Positions 48,734-58,282 of a stretch of DNA of 64,000 bases are shown one piece after another. The position numbers were made by a program, and so were the translations under genes. The first letter of the stretch is position 1. The number at the start of each line of letters is the position of its first letter. The notes under the pieces were generated by a model, which was given only the letters and a program-made list of their open reading frames with translations, was not told the DNA's origin and searched no databases. Source of the stretch: Pseudomonas sp. GM50 (lineage in GTDB: Bacteria; Pseudomonadota; Gammaproteobacteria; Pseudomonadales; Pseudomonadaceae); the NCBI RefSeq assembly GCF_000282375.1, contig NZ_AKJK01000051.1:1-64000 (forward strand), in the 5' to 3' direction.

Positions 48734-51056
48734 ACGGATGCTGCCGCGGCTGTTTCTGATCCTGCTGCTGGCGGTGCTCGCGCTCGCCGGCTGGCAATGG
48801 CGTGACGGTGCACCGCTGTCGGCCAATCTGATGGAACTGGTGCCAGGCACGGCGCCAGACGCGCTGGAACTGCGCGCCGAACAGCGCATGCAAGAACCGC
48901 TGAACCGGGAAATGCTGGTGCTGGTCGGCCATCAAGACCGCCAGCAAGCCATCGCCATGGCGCAAAAGCTGGGCGAGCAGTGGCAGGCCAGCGGCGTGTT
49001 CGAAAAGGTCCAGTGGAACCTGCAGGCCGACTTGCCGGCGCTGCGCACGCAATTGCTGCAAGGCCGACTGGCGATGTTGTCCGTGGCCGACCGGCAGCAA
49101 CTCATCGAGCACCCCGACACCTTTATCCAGCAACGGGTACAAGCCCTGTTCGACCCGTTCACCGGCTTCAGCCTGGTACCGAGCCAGGACGACTGGCTCG
49201 GCCTGACCGGGCGCATCCAGAACAGCCAGCCGCAACACGGCTCGGTACAACTGGACATCGGCAGCGGTGCGCTGGTTGCCGATGCCGACGGCAAGAGTTG
49301 GGTGATGCTGCGGGCGCGAACCGTCGGCAACGCGTTCGATATGAACCTGCCGCTGCAAGTGGCTGACCTGCTGCAACACAGTCGCGAAGAAGCCGCCCGC
49401 TCGGATGTGCAACTGCTCGCCGCCAGTGGCCTGCTGTATGCCGCCAGCGGTCAACGGCAAGCCGCGCGCGAAATGACTTGGGTCGGTGGTGGCGCCACGG
49501 TCGGGATTCTGTTGCTGCTGTTGCTGGCCTTCCGGCGTTGGCGAGTGTTGCTGGCGTTCGTCCCGGTGCTGGTGGGCATGTTGTTCGGTGCGGTGGCTTG
49601 CGTGGCGCTGTTCGGCCACATGCATGTGATGACGCTGGTGTTGGGCTCAAGCCTGATCGGCGTGGCGGTGGATTACCCACTGCATTACCTGTCCAAAAGC
49701 TGGAGCCTGAAACCCTGGCACAGCTGGCCGGCGTTACGCCTGACCCTGCCGGGGCTGACGCTGAGCCTGATCACCAGTTGCATCGGCTACCTGGCCCTGG
49801 CCTGGACGCCGTTCCCGGCCCTGACCCAAATTGCCGTGTTCTCCGCCGCCGGCCTGCTTGGCGCCTACCTGTCGGCAGTGTGCCTGCTGCCGGCGCTGCT
49901 CAAGGGCGTGGTTCTGCGCCCGGCGCAGTGGCCCATGCGCATCGCCGAGAAATTGCTGGAGCTGCGTGAAACGTTGCTCAAATACGTACGCTCACCGGTA
50001 CTGCTGGCACTGCTGATCGCCTTTTGTGTCGGCGGTCTGTTGCAGCTGCAGAGCAAAAACGATATTCGCCAATGGGTCGGCGCACCGCAGCAACTGACTG
50101 ACGAAGCCCAGACCATCGCACGCATCACCGGCTATCAACCCACCAGCCAGTTCTTCCTGGTGCGCGCGGCCAATCAGCAAGAATTACTCGAACGCCAGAC
50201 GGCACTGAGCGAGCGTCTGGATCAGTTGGTCAACCTGGAAAAACTCCAGGGCTACCTGTCGCTCAATCAACTGGTCAGCCAACCGAGCGAGCAGCGCAAA
50301 GTGCGTGAAGCACTGAGCAAGCTGCCACAGTTCTGGCAACCGTTGCTCGACCTCGGCGTACCGGCCGCCGCGTTGCAGGCCGAGTTGGCAACGTTGCAGG
50401 CGCTGCCCACCGAAGACATCGACACAGCGCTGGCCGGCCCATTGGCCGAGCCCTACCGCACCCTGTGGCTGGGGCCGACCGATGACGGCGTGGCCGCGAT
50501 GGTCAGCCTGCAAGGCTTGAACAATCCCACGCTGTTGCGGGTCCAGGCCCTGGACTTGCCGGGTGTGGAACTGGTGGACCGCCTCGGCGAACTGAACCAG
50601 GTTTTCGCCGCCACTCAAATCAGCGCCGCTGAATTGAAACTCGCTTCCTGCGTGCTGATCGTGCTGGTACTGATCCTGCCATTCGGTTTCGGTGGCGCGC
50701 TGCGTATCGTCTCTTTGCCGCTGCTGGCGGCCCTGTGCAGTCTGGCAAGCCTCGGCTGGCTCGGTCAGCCGCTGACACTGTTCAGCCTGTTCGGCCTGCT
50801 GCTGGTAACGGCCATCAGCGTCGATTACGCGATCCTCATGCGCGAACAAATCGGCGGTGCCGCGGCGAGTCTGCTGGGCACCTTGCTGGCGGCGGTGACC
50901 ACCTGGTTGTCGTTTGGCTTGCTGGCAGTATCCAGCACGCCGGCAGTGAGCAACTTCGGCTTGTCGGTGAGCTTGGGCCTGGCATTCAGTTTCATCCTGG
51001 CACCGTGGGCCGGACGCCAAGTTCACGCCGCCCCAGTTACGGAGCCGGCAGCATGA
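48717..51056 (+). CDS. MMPL/RND-type exporter of the aryl polyene cluster
   Basis: A 779-aa inner-membrane protein with the RND superfamily layout: TM1 (~12-30), a large periplasmic domain, TM2-6 (~250-400), a second TM helix and periplasmic domain, and a final TM bundle (~640-765). Related hopanoid and mycolate exporters move bulky lipids. Here it should extract the polyene from the inner membrane and pass it to the LolA-like carrier. The preferred start ATG 48717 overlaps the previous gene by 17 bp. Confidence 0.87.
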   Translation: MTLPSERMLPRLFLILLLAVLALAGWQWRDGAPLSANLMELVPGTAPDALELRAEQRMQEPLNREMLVLVGHQDRQQAIAMAQKLGEQWQASGVFEKVQWNLQADLPALRTQLLQGRLAMLSVADRQQLIEHPDTFIQQRVQALFDPFTGFSLVPSQDDWLGLTGRIQNSQPQHGSVQLDIGSGALVADADGKSWVMLRARTVGNAFDMNLPLQVADLLQHSREEAARSDVQLLAASGLLYAASGQRQAAREMTWVGGGATVGILLLLLLAFRRWRVLLAFVPVLVGMLFGAVACVALFGHMHVMTLVLGSSLIGVAVDYPLHYLSKSWSLKPWHSWPALRLTLPGLTLSLITSCIGYLALAWTPFPALTQIAVFSAAGLLGAYLSAVCLLPALLKGVVLRPAQWPMRIAEKLLELRETLLKYVRSPVLLALLIAFCVGGLLQLQSKNDIRQWVGAPQQLTDEAQTIARITGYQPTSQFFLVRAANQQELLERQTALSERLDQLVNLEKLQGYLSLNQLVSQPSEQRKVREALSKLPQFWQPLLDLGVPAAALQAELATLQALPTEDIDTALAGPLAEPYRTLWLGPTDDGVAAMVSLQGLNNPTLLRVQALDLPGVELVDRLGELNQVFAATQISAAELKLASCVLIVLVLILPFGFGGALRIVSLPLLAALCSLASLGWLGQPLTLFSLFGLLLVTAISVDYAILMREQIGGAAASLLGTLLAAVTTWLSFGLLAVSSTPAVSNFGLSVSLGLAFSFILAPWAGRQVHAAPVTEPAA

Positions 51057-52213
51057 TGGTCGCGGTGTTCTGGGTGATGGCCCTGGTGTTATTCGCCGTG
51101 GCCACCCGTGTCGGTCGTCATTTCGGTCTGATTCCGATCGTCAGCCAGTTGCTGCTGGCGACCTTCGGCCTGCCGTTGCTGATGTACTTCTGGATCGAAC
51201 CGGGCTGGCACCTGAGCGGTGCCAACCTGATCTCGCCGGGCTGGCTGAAGAACCTCTACAGCCTGAGCTTTGCCTTGCTGCTGGGGCACATCCTCAGCGA
51301 CGTGATCGACCTGCGGCTGGAACGCCAGAGCCTGAAAATCGCCCTGCCGAGTTTCTGCATCCCGTTTGCCTGCGGGCTGGCGACAGCGGTCTGGCTGTTG
51401 CCGCCGCAGCCGTGGATCAGCTCGCTGGCGGTCGGTCTGCTGTTCGCCATCACCGCGATTCCGGTGTTGTATCTGTACCTGCGACACATCAACTACCCGC
51501 CCGCTGCCACCCGACGCCTGGTGCAGACCGCGATCCTGATCGACCTGACCTGCTGGACCCTGTTCGCGTTTGCCCAGGGCAGCCTGCACCTGAGCAGCCT
51601 CTTGCTGCCGCTGGCCGGCGCCTGTCTGCCGTTGTTGCTGCGACTGCTCAGGTTGCGCCAACCGTTGCTGCACAGCGGCTGCTTCTTCGCGCTGCTGGTG
51701 GTCGCCGAACACTTCAAACTCAATGCGCTGATTTTCGGCATCGGCTATCTGCTGTGCATGGCCGCGCTCAAGGTACCATTGGTGCTGCCATTGTCGGCGG
51801 CGTGGATGAGCCGTTTGCAGACCTGGATCGCCATCCCGCTGATCCTCACGTTCGGCATCGTGCAGATCAACGTGCACAGCGCTATGGCCAGCCTCGGCTG
51901 GGTGCAACTGGCGGCACTCCTGCTGCTACCGATTGCCAGCAAACTGCTGGGCAACTGGCTGGGGTTGGGCTGGGGCGGCGCCTCGTTTGAAGGTGCCAGC
52001 CGCTGGAGGGAAAGTCTCCTGCTGAACATTCGCGGCTTGAGCGAGATCGTTTTTCTCAACCTGCTGCTGCAACAACAGCTCATCAGCCCGGCGCTGTACT
52101 TCGCGCTGATGTTGATGGGCTTGATCGCAACCCTGCTGCCGGCACTCGCCGGCATGCACCGAATCCCTTTGAACATCGCCGCCCCGGCAAGGAGCACCCG
52201 TGCCAACAGTTGA
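51053..52213 (+). CDS. Cation:proton antiporter-like membrane protein in the aryl polyene operon
   Basis: A 386-aa protein with about 12 hydrophobic segments and a CPA2-like pattern (a central SLAVGLLFAITAIPVLYL and a late GLSEIVFLNLLL...ALYFALMLMGLIATLLPALAG), but no C-terminal TrkA domain. Coupled by ATGA to the exporter and by a 14-bp overlap to the halogenase-like gene, so it belongs to the operon. It might supply proton or ion coupling to export, or be a transporter itself; both are inference. The longer frame from 50735 is a shadow of the exporter. Confidence 0.75.
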   Translation: MMVAVFWVMALVLFAVATRVGRHFGLIPIVSQLLLATFGLPLLMYFWIEPGWHLSGANLISPGWLKNLYSLSFALLLGHILSDVIDLRLERQSLKIALPSFCIPFACGLATAVWLLPPQPWISSLAVGLLFAITAIPVLYLYLRHINYPPAATRRLVQTAILIDLTCWTLFAFAQGSLHLSSLLLPLAGACLPLLLRLLRLRQPLLHSGCFFALLVVAEHFKLNALIFGIGYLLCMAALKVPLVLPLSAAWMSRLQTWIAIPLILTFGIVQINVHSAMASLGWVQLAALLLLPIASKLLGNWLGLGWGGASFEGASRWRESLLLNIRGLSEIVFLNLLLQQQLISPALYFALMLMGLIATLLPALAGMHRIPLNIAAPARSTRANS

Positions 52214-53447
52214 AATGGAACGTCGTCAGGTACTGGTGATCGGCGCTGGCCCCTCGGGCGCCATCGCCGCCGCGCTGCTCAAGCGTAAAGGTCATGATGT
52301 GCTGATGATCGAACGCCAGCATTTCCCACGATTTTCCATCGGTGAAAGCCTGCTGTCCCACTGCCTGGATTTCGTCGAAGAAGCCGGCATGCTCGAGGCA
52401 GTAAATGCGGCTGGTTTCCAGCGCAAGAACGGGGCGGCGTTCGCTTGGGGCGATCAGTACAGCGCCTTCGATTTCGGCGATACGTTCAGCAACGGCAAGC
52501 CGACGACGTTCCAGGTCCAGCGCGCCGATTTCGACAAGCTGCTGGCCGATCAGGCTGAGCTGCAAGGTGTCGAAGTCCGTTACGGCGAAGCCATCGTCAG
52601 CGCCGATTTCAGCCTGCCTAAACCGCAGCTCGACGTGCTTCGCGAAGACGGTAGCCAGTACCGCGTCGAAGCCGACTTCGTGCTTGATGCCAGCGGCTAC
52701 GGTCGCGTGCTGCCGCGCTTGCTCGACCTTGAAGCACCGTCGAATTTCCCGGTGCGCCAGGCCGTGTTCACCCACGTCGAAGATTGCATCGACAGTCCGG
52801 CTTTCGACCGGGAGAAAATCCTCATCACCACCCATCCGACCCAGCGCGATATCTGGTTCTGGACCATCCCGTTCAGCAACGGCCGTTGCTCGGTGGGCGT
52901 GGTGGCAGCCGCCGAACACTTCGAAGGCCGCACCGAGAATCTGGACGACTGCCTGCGCGGCTTCATCGCCGAAACCCCAAGCCTGGCCGCTGTGCTGAAC
53001 AATGCCGTGTGGGACACGCCCGCGCGGACCATCGGTGGTTACTCGGCCAACGTCAAAACCCTGCATGGCCCAGGTTTCGCCCTGCTGGGCAATGCGGCGG
53101 AATTTCTCGACCCGGTGTTCTCTTCCGGCGTGACCATCGCCATGCGTTCGGCGAGCATGGCCGCCGGGGTGCTGCACCGCCAACTGCAAGGTGAAAGCGT
53201 CAACTGGCAGACCGAATTCGCCGAACCGCTCAAGCGCGGCGTCGACACCTTCCGTTGCTACGTCGAAGGCTGGTACGCGGGGACCTTCCAGGATGTGATT
53301 TTCTATCAGGGCGGCACAGCGGATATCCGCCGCATGATCAGCTCGATCCTCGCGGGTTACGCCTGGGATGAACGCAACCCGTTCGTCAGCGAACCCAAAC
53401 GTCGACTGCGGATGATCTCGGACCTTTGCGCACAGGATCCGACATGA
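52200..53447 (+). CDS. Flavin-dependent halogenase-like oxidoreductase
   Basis: A 415-aa FAD enzyme. Dinucleotide motif VIGAGPSGAIAA (GAGPSG at 15-20), the family segment FPRFSIGESLL, a lysine at residue 76 in RKNGAAFAWG placed like the halogenase lysine, and WFWTIP at 219-224, an exact WxWxIP halogenase motif. It may halogenate or hydroxylate the aryl head; Xanthomonas xanthomonadins of the same pigment class are brominated. AAGGAG lies 5 nt before GTG 52200; ATG 52215 is an alternative start. Confidence 0.82.
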   Translation: MPTVEMERRQVLVIGAGPSGAIAAALLKRKGHDVLMIERQHFPRFSIGESLLSHCLDFVEEAGMLEAVNAAGFQRKNGAAFAWGDQYSAFDFGDTFSNGKPTTFQVQRADFDKLLADQAELQGVEVRYGEAIVSADFSLPKPQLDVLREDGSQYRVEADFVLDASGYGRVLPRLLDLEAPSNFPVRQAVFTHVEDCIDSPAFDREKILITTHPTQRDIWFWTIPFSNGRCSVGVVAAAEHFEGRTENLDDCLRGFIAETPSLAAVLNNAVWDTPARTIGGYSANVKTLHGPGFALLGNAAEFLDPVFSSGVTIAMRSASMAAGVLHRQLQGESVNWQTEFAEPLKRGVDTFRCYVEGWYAGTFQDVIFYQGGTADIRRMISSILAGYAWDERNPFVSEPKRRLRMISDLCAQDPT

Positions 53448-54169
53448 GTTACTTGAGCGACAACTACGTCGAAGAAACCCGTTTCGGTTTCTGGTTCCTG
53501 CGCAGTCACACCTGGCAGCACCATGTATTGCGCGTGGCGATCAATGATTTGCGCAACCTGTTCAGCGCGCCATTGCCCGACAACCCGGTATTGCTGGATG
53601 CCGGTTGCGGCCAGGGCAAGTCGTTCCAGTACCTGCGCCAGACCTTCGCGCCTCTGCGCCTGATCGGGCTGGATGCCGACCCTCACAGCCTGAACCTGAG
53701 CGGTGCGGAAGCGGCCCGCCAGGGCATGGATGTAGAGCTGCTCGGCAGCGACTGCGCCAGCATCAAAGTGCCGGACGCCAGTGTCGATCTGCTGTTCTGT
53801 CACCAGACCTTCCATCACCTTGTCGAGCAGGAACAGGCCCTGGCCGAGTTCTATCGAGTGCTCAAGCCGGGCGGTTATTTGCTGTTCGCCGAGTCCACCG
53901 AGGCTTACATTGATACGTGGGTGATTCGCTGGCTGTTCCGCCACCCGATGCACGTGCAAAAGAGCGCTGCCGGCTACCTGGACATGATCCGTCGACAGGG
54001 TTTTGAATTCGGCCCGCAGAACGTGTCTTACCCTTACTTGTGGTGGAGCCGCGCCAAGGATTTCGGCCTGCTCGAACGCTTCGGCCTGCGCCAGCCAAAA
54101 CCCTTTGGCCAACGGGAAGAAACCCTGGTCAATGTAGTCGCGCGCAAGACTCTTGAAGGGTGTGCCTGA
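53444..54169 (+). CDS. SAM-dependent methyltransferase
   Basis: A 241-aa class I methyltransferase: SAM-binding LLDAGCGQGKSF, acidic GLDADPHSL and the later LKPGGYLLFAEST. Likely methylates the aryl head group or the carboxylate of the polyene, as in other aryl polyene pathways. ATGA overlap with the flavoenzyme; the stop shares one base with the lipoprotein start (TGATG). Confidence 0.88.
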   Translation: MSYLSDNYVEETRFGFWFLRSHTWQHHVLRVAINDLRNLFSAPLPDNPVLLDAGCGQGKSFQYLRQTFAPLRLIGLDADPHSLNLSGAEAARQGMDVELLGSDCASIKVPDASVDLLFCHQTFHHLVEQEQALAEFYRVLKPGGYLLFAESTEAYIDTWVIRWLFRHPMHVQKSAAGYLDMIRRQGFEFGPQNVSYPYLWWSRAKDFGLLERFGLRQPKPFGQREETLVNVVARKTLEGCA

Positions 54170-54651
54170 TGATCCGTTTCCTGCTTCTGGGTTGTGCCCT
54201 GTTGCTGAGCGCTTGCGCCAGCCAGGCACCGTTGCCAGAGCGAACCCCGAACCTGGCGTTGCCGCTGCAACTGCACATCGAGCGTCAGATGGCCGAACAG
54301 CGTCAGGACTGGCTGCTGGTAATCCAGCGTGAAGGCCCGGGCATTCGTTGGTCGATGATGGACCCTTTGGGGATTCCCGTGGCACGGCAGAAACTGATCG
54401 ATGGCCAATGGCAGGCCGACGGCCTGCTGCCGCCCAATCCGGAAGCCCGGGAGCTGTTCGCAGCCTTGTTGTTTGCGTTGACCCCTGCGGGCGAGTTGCA
54501 TGGCAACTATCCCGCCGCCCGGCAGGATGGCGGGCAACGCTCCTTGTCACCACGCTGGAACATCCGCTATTCACAACCACTGAGCTTTGAATTGAACGTG
54601 TCCCAAGGCCCGCACTATCGCGTCACTCCGTTAGGCGAGCACACGCCATGA
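54169..54651 (+). CDS. DUF3261-type lipoprotein
   Basis: A 160-aa protein with a lipoprotein signal (MIRFLLLGCALLLSAC, lipobox LLSAC), predicted to sit in the outer membrane. Of the lipoprotein family that accompanies aryl polyene clusters; likely accepts the polyene lipid from the LolA-like carrier, in LolB fashion. The role is inferred from neighbours. Confidence 0.8.
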   Translation: MIRFLLLGCALLLSACASQAPLPERTPNLALPLQLHIERQMAEQRQDWLLVIQREGPGIRWSMMDPLGIPVARQKLIDGQWQADGLLPPNPEARELFAALLFALTPAGELHGNYPAARQDGGQRSLSPRWNIRYSQPLSFELNVSQGPHYRVTPLGEHTP

Positions 54652-55844
54652 CGGCCTATCTGAACGCCCTCGGGGTGATCTGCGCCCTGGGCCGCGACAA
54701 GCAGGAAGTCGCCCGCAACCTGTTTGCCGGCGATTGCTCGGGCATGCGCAGCGAGGCCGGCTGGGTGGCGGAACGCACGCTGCCAGTCGCGGCGGTGCGC
54801 GGCGAGCTGGCGCCGATTCCGGCTGAGCTGGCGCATCAAAGCAGTCGCAACAATCAATTGCTGCTGGAGGCCGCGCTGCAAATTCGCGAAGACATCGAGC
54901 AGGCGATCCAGACCTACGGCCGCGACCGTATCGGCGTCATCCTGGGCACCAGCACCTCGGGCATCGACGAGGCCAGCAGCGGTCTTGCCCATTACATCCG
55001 AGAGCACCAGTTCCCTGCCGACTATGACTATCAGCAACAGGAACTCGGCGCGCCGGCGACGTTTCTCGCCGACTGGCTGCAATTGAGCGGCCCGGCCTAT
55101 GTGATTTCCACCGCCTGCACCTCCAGCGCCCGCGCGCTGATGAGTGCTCAACGACTGCTCGACCTGGGCATGTGCGACGCCGTGTTGTGCGGCGGTGTCG
55201 ACAGTTTGTGCAAGCTGACCCTCAACGGTTTCTCGGCCCTGGAAGCGGTGTCCGAACAGCGCTGCAATCCGTTTTCAGCCAACCGCAACGGCATCAACAT
55301 CGGCGAAGCGGCGGTGCTGTTTCTGATGAGCAAAAACGCCGGCAACGGCCAAGCGATTGCCCTGCTGGGCAGTGGCGCCAGCTCCGATGCACACCATATT
55401 TCCGCGCCGGAACCGACCGGCCGTGGCGCCCTGCAAGCGATGCGCAAAGCCTTGAGCCGCGCAAGCCTGCAACCGCAGCAGATCGGCTATCTGAACCTGC
55501 ACGGCACCGCCACGCAACACAACGACGCCATGGAAAGCCTGGCCGTGACGACGCTATTCCCGCAAGGCGTGCCCTGCTCGTCGACCAAACCGATGACCGG
55601 CCATACCCTCGGCGCTGCCGGTGCCCTGGAAGCGGCGTTCTGCTGGTTGAGCCTGAGCGCGGACAACCGCGAACATGCGTTGCCGCCCCACGTATGGGAC
55701 GGCCAGCCCGATCCTGAATTGCCGGCCCTGCATTGGGTGACCCCGACCGACCACCTGACGTCCATTGCACCTCGCTACCTGATGAGCAATTCCTTTGCCT
55801 TCGGTGGCAATAACGTCAGCCTGATTATCGGAGACGCCCCATGA
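54648..55844 (+). CDS. Beta-ketoacyl-ACP synthase, elongating ketosynthase A
   Basis: A 398-aa FabF-like ketosynthase with the complete Cys-His-His set: Cys157 in STACTSSA, the first His in LHGTATQHNDAME and the second in MTGHTLGAAGALEA. It condenses malonyl-ACP with the growing aryl polyene. One of two active ketosynthases in the cluster. ATGA overlaps at both ends. Confidence 0.92.
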   Translation: MTAYLNALGVICALGRDKQEVARNLFAGDCSGMRSEAGWVAERTLPVAAVRGELAPIPAELAHQSSRNNQLLLEAALQIREDIEQAIQTYGRDRIGVILGTSTSGIDEASSGLAHYIREHQFPADYDYQQQELGAPATFLADWLQLSGPAYVISTACTSSARALMSAQRLLDLGMCDAVLCGGVDSLCKLTLNGFSALEAVSEQRCNPFSANRNGINIGEAAVLFLMSKNAGNGQAIALLGSGASSDAHHISAPEPTGRGALQAMRKALSRASLQPQQIGYLNLHGTATQHNDAMESLAVTTLFPQGVPCSSTKPMTGHTLGAAGALEAAFCWLSLSADNREHALPPHVWDGQPDPELPALHWVTPTDHLTSIAPRYLMSNSFAFGGNNVSLIIGDAP

Positions 55845-56299
55845 TTGCCTGGCCGCTCGCCGAACTGCTGCCGCATGCCGGCGACATGATCCTCATCGAG
55901 CAGATCCTGTCGTTCGATGACGAACAGATTCACACCCGACTCACCGTCAAACCCGGCGGCCTGTTCAATCGCCCCGACGGCAGCCTGCCAGCCTGGGTCG
56001 GCATCGAGCTGATGGCCCAGAGCGTCGCCGCATACGCCGGCTGCCATGCACGCCAGAAAGGCAATGCGGTGGAGTTGGGTTTCCTGCTCGGCACCCGTAA
56101 ATTCGAATGCAACGTGGAACACTTCCCCGCCGGCACCGAGTTGACCATCCATGGAATACGCTCGCTGGAAGACGACAACGGCATGGGTGTGTTCGAATGC
56201 CACCTCACCGCCCCCGGCATCCACGCCACCGCCCGGCTGAACGTGTTTCGCCCGCCTCAGGCCGCGCAATATCTTCATGAACCCCAAGGAGTCGAGTGA
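55841..56299 (+). CDS. 3-hydroxyacyl-ACP dehydratase (hotdog)
   Basis: A 152-aa FabZ/FabA-like hotdog protein with the pattern LLPHAGDMILIEQIL and PAWVGIELMAQSVAAYAGCH, where the catalytic Glu lies in the central helix. Second dehydratase of the system besides the domain fused to the ligase; the enterobacterial pathway also uses a dehydratase pair. Generates the conjugated double bonds. Confidence 0.87.
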   Translation: MIAWPLAELLPHAGDMILIEQILSFDDEQIHTRLTVKPGGLFNRPDGSLPAWVGIELMAQSVAAYAGCHARQKGNAVELGFLLGTRKFECNVEHFPAGTELTIHGIRSLEDDNGMGVFECHLTAPGIHATARLNVFRPPQAAQYLHEPQGVE

Positions 56300-57027
56300 T
56301 GACTGAATCCGTACTGGTCACCGGCTCCAGCCGTGGTATCGGCCGCGCCATTGCGTTGCGTCTGGCCCGGGCCGGGCATGACATCGTGCTGCACTGCCGC
56401 AGCGGTCTCGCGGACGCCGAAGCCGTCAAGGCCGAAGTCGAGACCCTGGGCCGCAACGCGCGCATCCTGCAATTCGACGTGTCCGACCGCGCCAGTTGCA
56501 AAGCTATTCTTGAAGCCGACGTCGAAACCCATGGCGCCTATTACGGCGTGGTGCTCAACGCCGGCCTGACCCGCGACGGTGCTTTTCCGGCCCTGAGCGA
56601 GGAGGATTGGGATCTGGTGATGCGCACCAATCTCGACGGTTTCTACAACGTGCTGCACCCGGTGATGATGCCGATGATCCGTCGTCGCGCCGCCGGGCGG
56701 ATTGTTTGCATCACCTCTGTTTCCGGGTTGATCGGCAATCGCGGGCAAGTCAATTACAGCGCGTCCAAGGCCGGTTTGATCGGCGCAGCCAAGGCGTTGG
56801 CGATCGAACTGGGCAAACGCAAAATCACGGTTAACTGTGTCGCACCCGGCCTGATCGACACGGCGATGCTCGATGAAAATGTGCCGGTGGAAGAACTGAT
56901 GAAAATGATCCCCGCACAACGCATGGGCACCCCTGAAGAGGTGGCCAGTGCGGTGAATTTCCTGATGTCGGCGGAAGCGTCGTACATCACCCGGCAGGTT
57001 CTGGCCGTCAATGGAGGCCTGTGCTGA
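56299..57027 (+). CDS. 3-ketoacyl-ACP reductase (FabG-like)
   Basis: A 242-aa short-chain dehydrogenase: NADPH motif TGSSRGIGRA, catalytic Tyr153/Lys157 in NYSASKAG, and Asn in NAGLTRDG. Reduces the 3-keto group in each polyene cycle; the absence of an enoyl reductase in the cluster keeps the double bonds. AAGGAG lies 7 nt before ATG 56299, and the ends share one base with both neighbours (TGATG). Confidence 0.93.
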   Translation: MTESVLVTGSSRGIGRAIALRLARAGHDIVLHCRSGLADAEAVKAEVETLGRNARILQFDVSDRASCKAILEADVETHGAYYGVVLNAGLTRDGAFPALSEEDWDLVMRTNLDGFYNVLHPVMMPMIRRRAAGRIVCITSVSGLIGNRGQVNYSASKAGLIGAAKALAIELGKRKITVNCVAPGLIDTAMLDENVPVEELMKMIPAQRMGTPEEVASAVNFLMSAEASYITRQVLAVNGGLC

Positions 57028-58253
57028 TGAAGCGCGTCGTCGTCACCGGCATGGCCGGCATCACCTCACTGGGCAGCGATTGGGACACCATCGCCGCCAA
57101 CTTCGCCGCCAATCGCAGCGGCATCCGCCGCATGGACGAGTGGGATCGCTTTACCGAACTCAACACCCGCCTGGCCGGGCCGATCGACGACTTCAAAGTG
57201 CCGAGCCACTGGACCCGCAAGCAACTGCGCAGCATGGGCCGCGTCTCGCGGCTCGCTGTTGGTGCTGCTGAGCAAGCGTTGGCGGACGCCGGTCTGCTGG
57301 GTGACGAATCGATCAAGGACGGGCGCATGGGCGTTTCCTGCGGCTCCTCCACCGGCAGCACCGACGAGATCAAGGCGTTCGGCAATATGCTGCTCAACTC
57401 GGTGGCTGAAGGCCTGAACGCCAACTCCTACGTGCGGATGATGCCGCACACCACGGCGGCGAATATCAGCATTTTCTTCGGCCTCACCGGCCGGCTGATC
57501 CCGACCTCCAGTGCCTGCACCAGCGGCAGCCAGGGCATCGGTTACGCCTACGAATCGATCAAGTTCGGCCGCCTGCCGCTGATGCTCGCCGGCGGCGCCG
57601 AAGAGCTGTGCCCGACCGAAGCCATGGTGTTCGATGCGCTCTACGCCACCAGCCTGAAAAACGATGCCCCGCAAACCAGCCCTCGCCCTTACGACACCGG
57701 CCGCGATGGCCTGGTGATCGGTGAAGGCGGCGGCATGCTGGTGCTCGAAGAGCTCGAACACGCCCTGGCACGCGGCGCACACATCCACGCCGAGATCGTC
57801 GGTTTCGGCAGCAACGCCGACGGTCAGCACGCCACCCGTCCGGAGCAGCTCACCATGCGCCGGGCCATGGAACTCGCCCTGGAAGACGCCGGGCTGCAGC
57901 CTTCGGACATCGGCTATGTGAACGGTCATGGCACCGCGACAGAACAGGGCGACATTGCCGAAACACTGGCCACCAGCGCGTTGTTCGGCGAACACATGCC
58001 AATCAGTTCGCAAAAGAGTTTCCTCGGCCACACCCTGGGAGCCTGCGGCGCGCTGGAGTCCTGGTTCAGCATCGAAATGATGAACCGCGACCAGTACGTG
58101 CACACTTTCAACCTCGATGAGGTCGATCCGAAGTGCGGCACGCTCGATTACCTGCGCGGTGAGTTCCGGCAGATGAGCAATGAGTACGTGATGAACAACA
58201 ATTTCGCTTTTGGTGGGGTCAACACCTCGTTGATTTTCCGCCGCTGGTCGTAA
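57027..58253 (+). CDS. Beta-ketoacyl-ACP synthase, ketosynthase B
   Basis: A 408-aa FabF-like ketosynthase with Cys164 in SSACTSGSQG and histidines in NGHGTATEQGD and FLGHTLGACGALE. Only distantly similar to ketosynthase A, so the two probably act at different stages (for example priming versus elongation). A GGAGG is placed 9 nt before ATG 57027. Last of the overlapping chain. Confidence 0.92.
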   Translation: MKRVVVTGMAGITSLGSDWDTIAANFAANRSGIRRMDEWDRFTELNTRLAGPIDDFKVPSHWTRKQLRSMGRVSRLAVGAAEQALADAGLLGDESIKDGRMGVSCGSSTGSTDEIKAFGNMLLNSVAEGLNANSYVRMMPHTTAANISIFFGLTGRLIPTSSACTSGSQGIGYAYESIKFGRLPLMLAGGAEELCPTEAMVFDALYATSLKNDAPQTSPRPYDTGRDGLVIGEGGGMLVLEELEHALARGAHIHAEIVGFGSNADGQHATRPEQLTMRRAMELALEDAGLQPSDIGYVNGHGTATEQGDIAETLATSALFGEHMPISSQKSFLGHTLGACGALESWFSIEMMNRDQYVHTFNLDEVDPKCGTLDYLRGEFRQMSNEYVMNNNFAFGGVNTSLIFRRWS

Positions 58254-58282
58254 TCGAATAACTCAGGGTCAAGGAGACCTTC

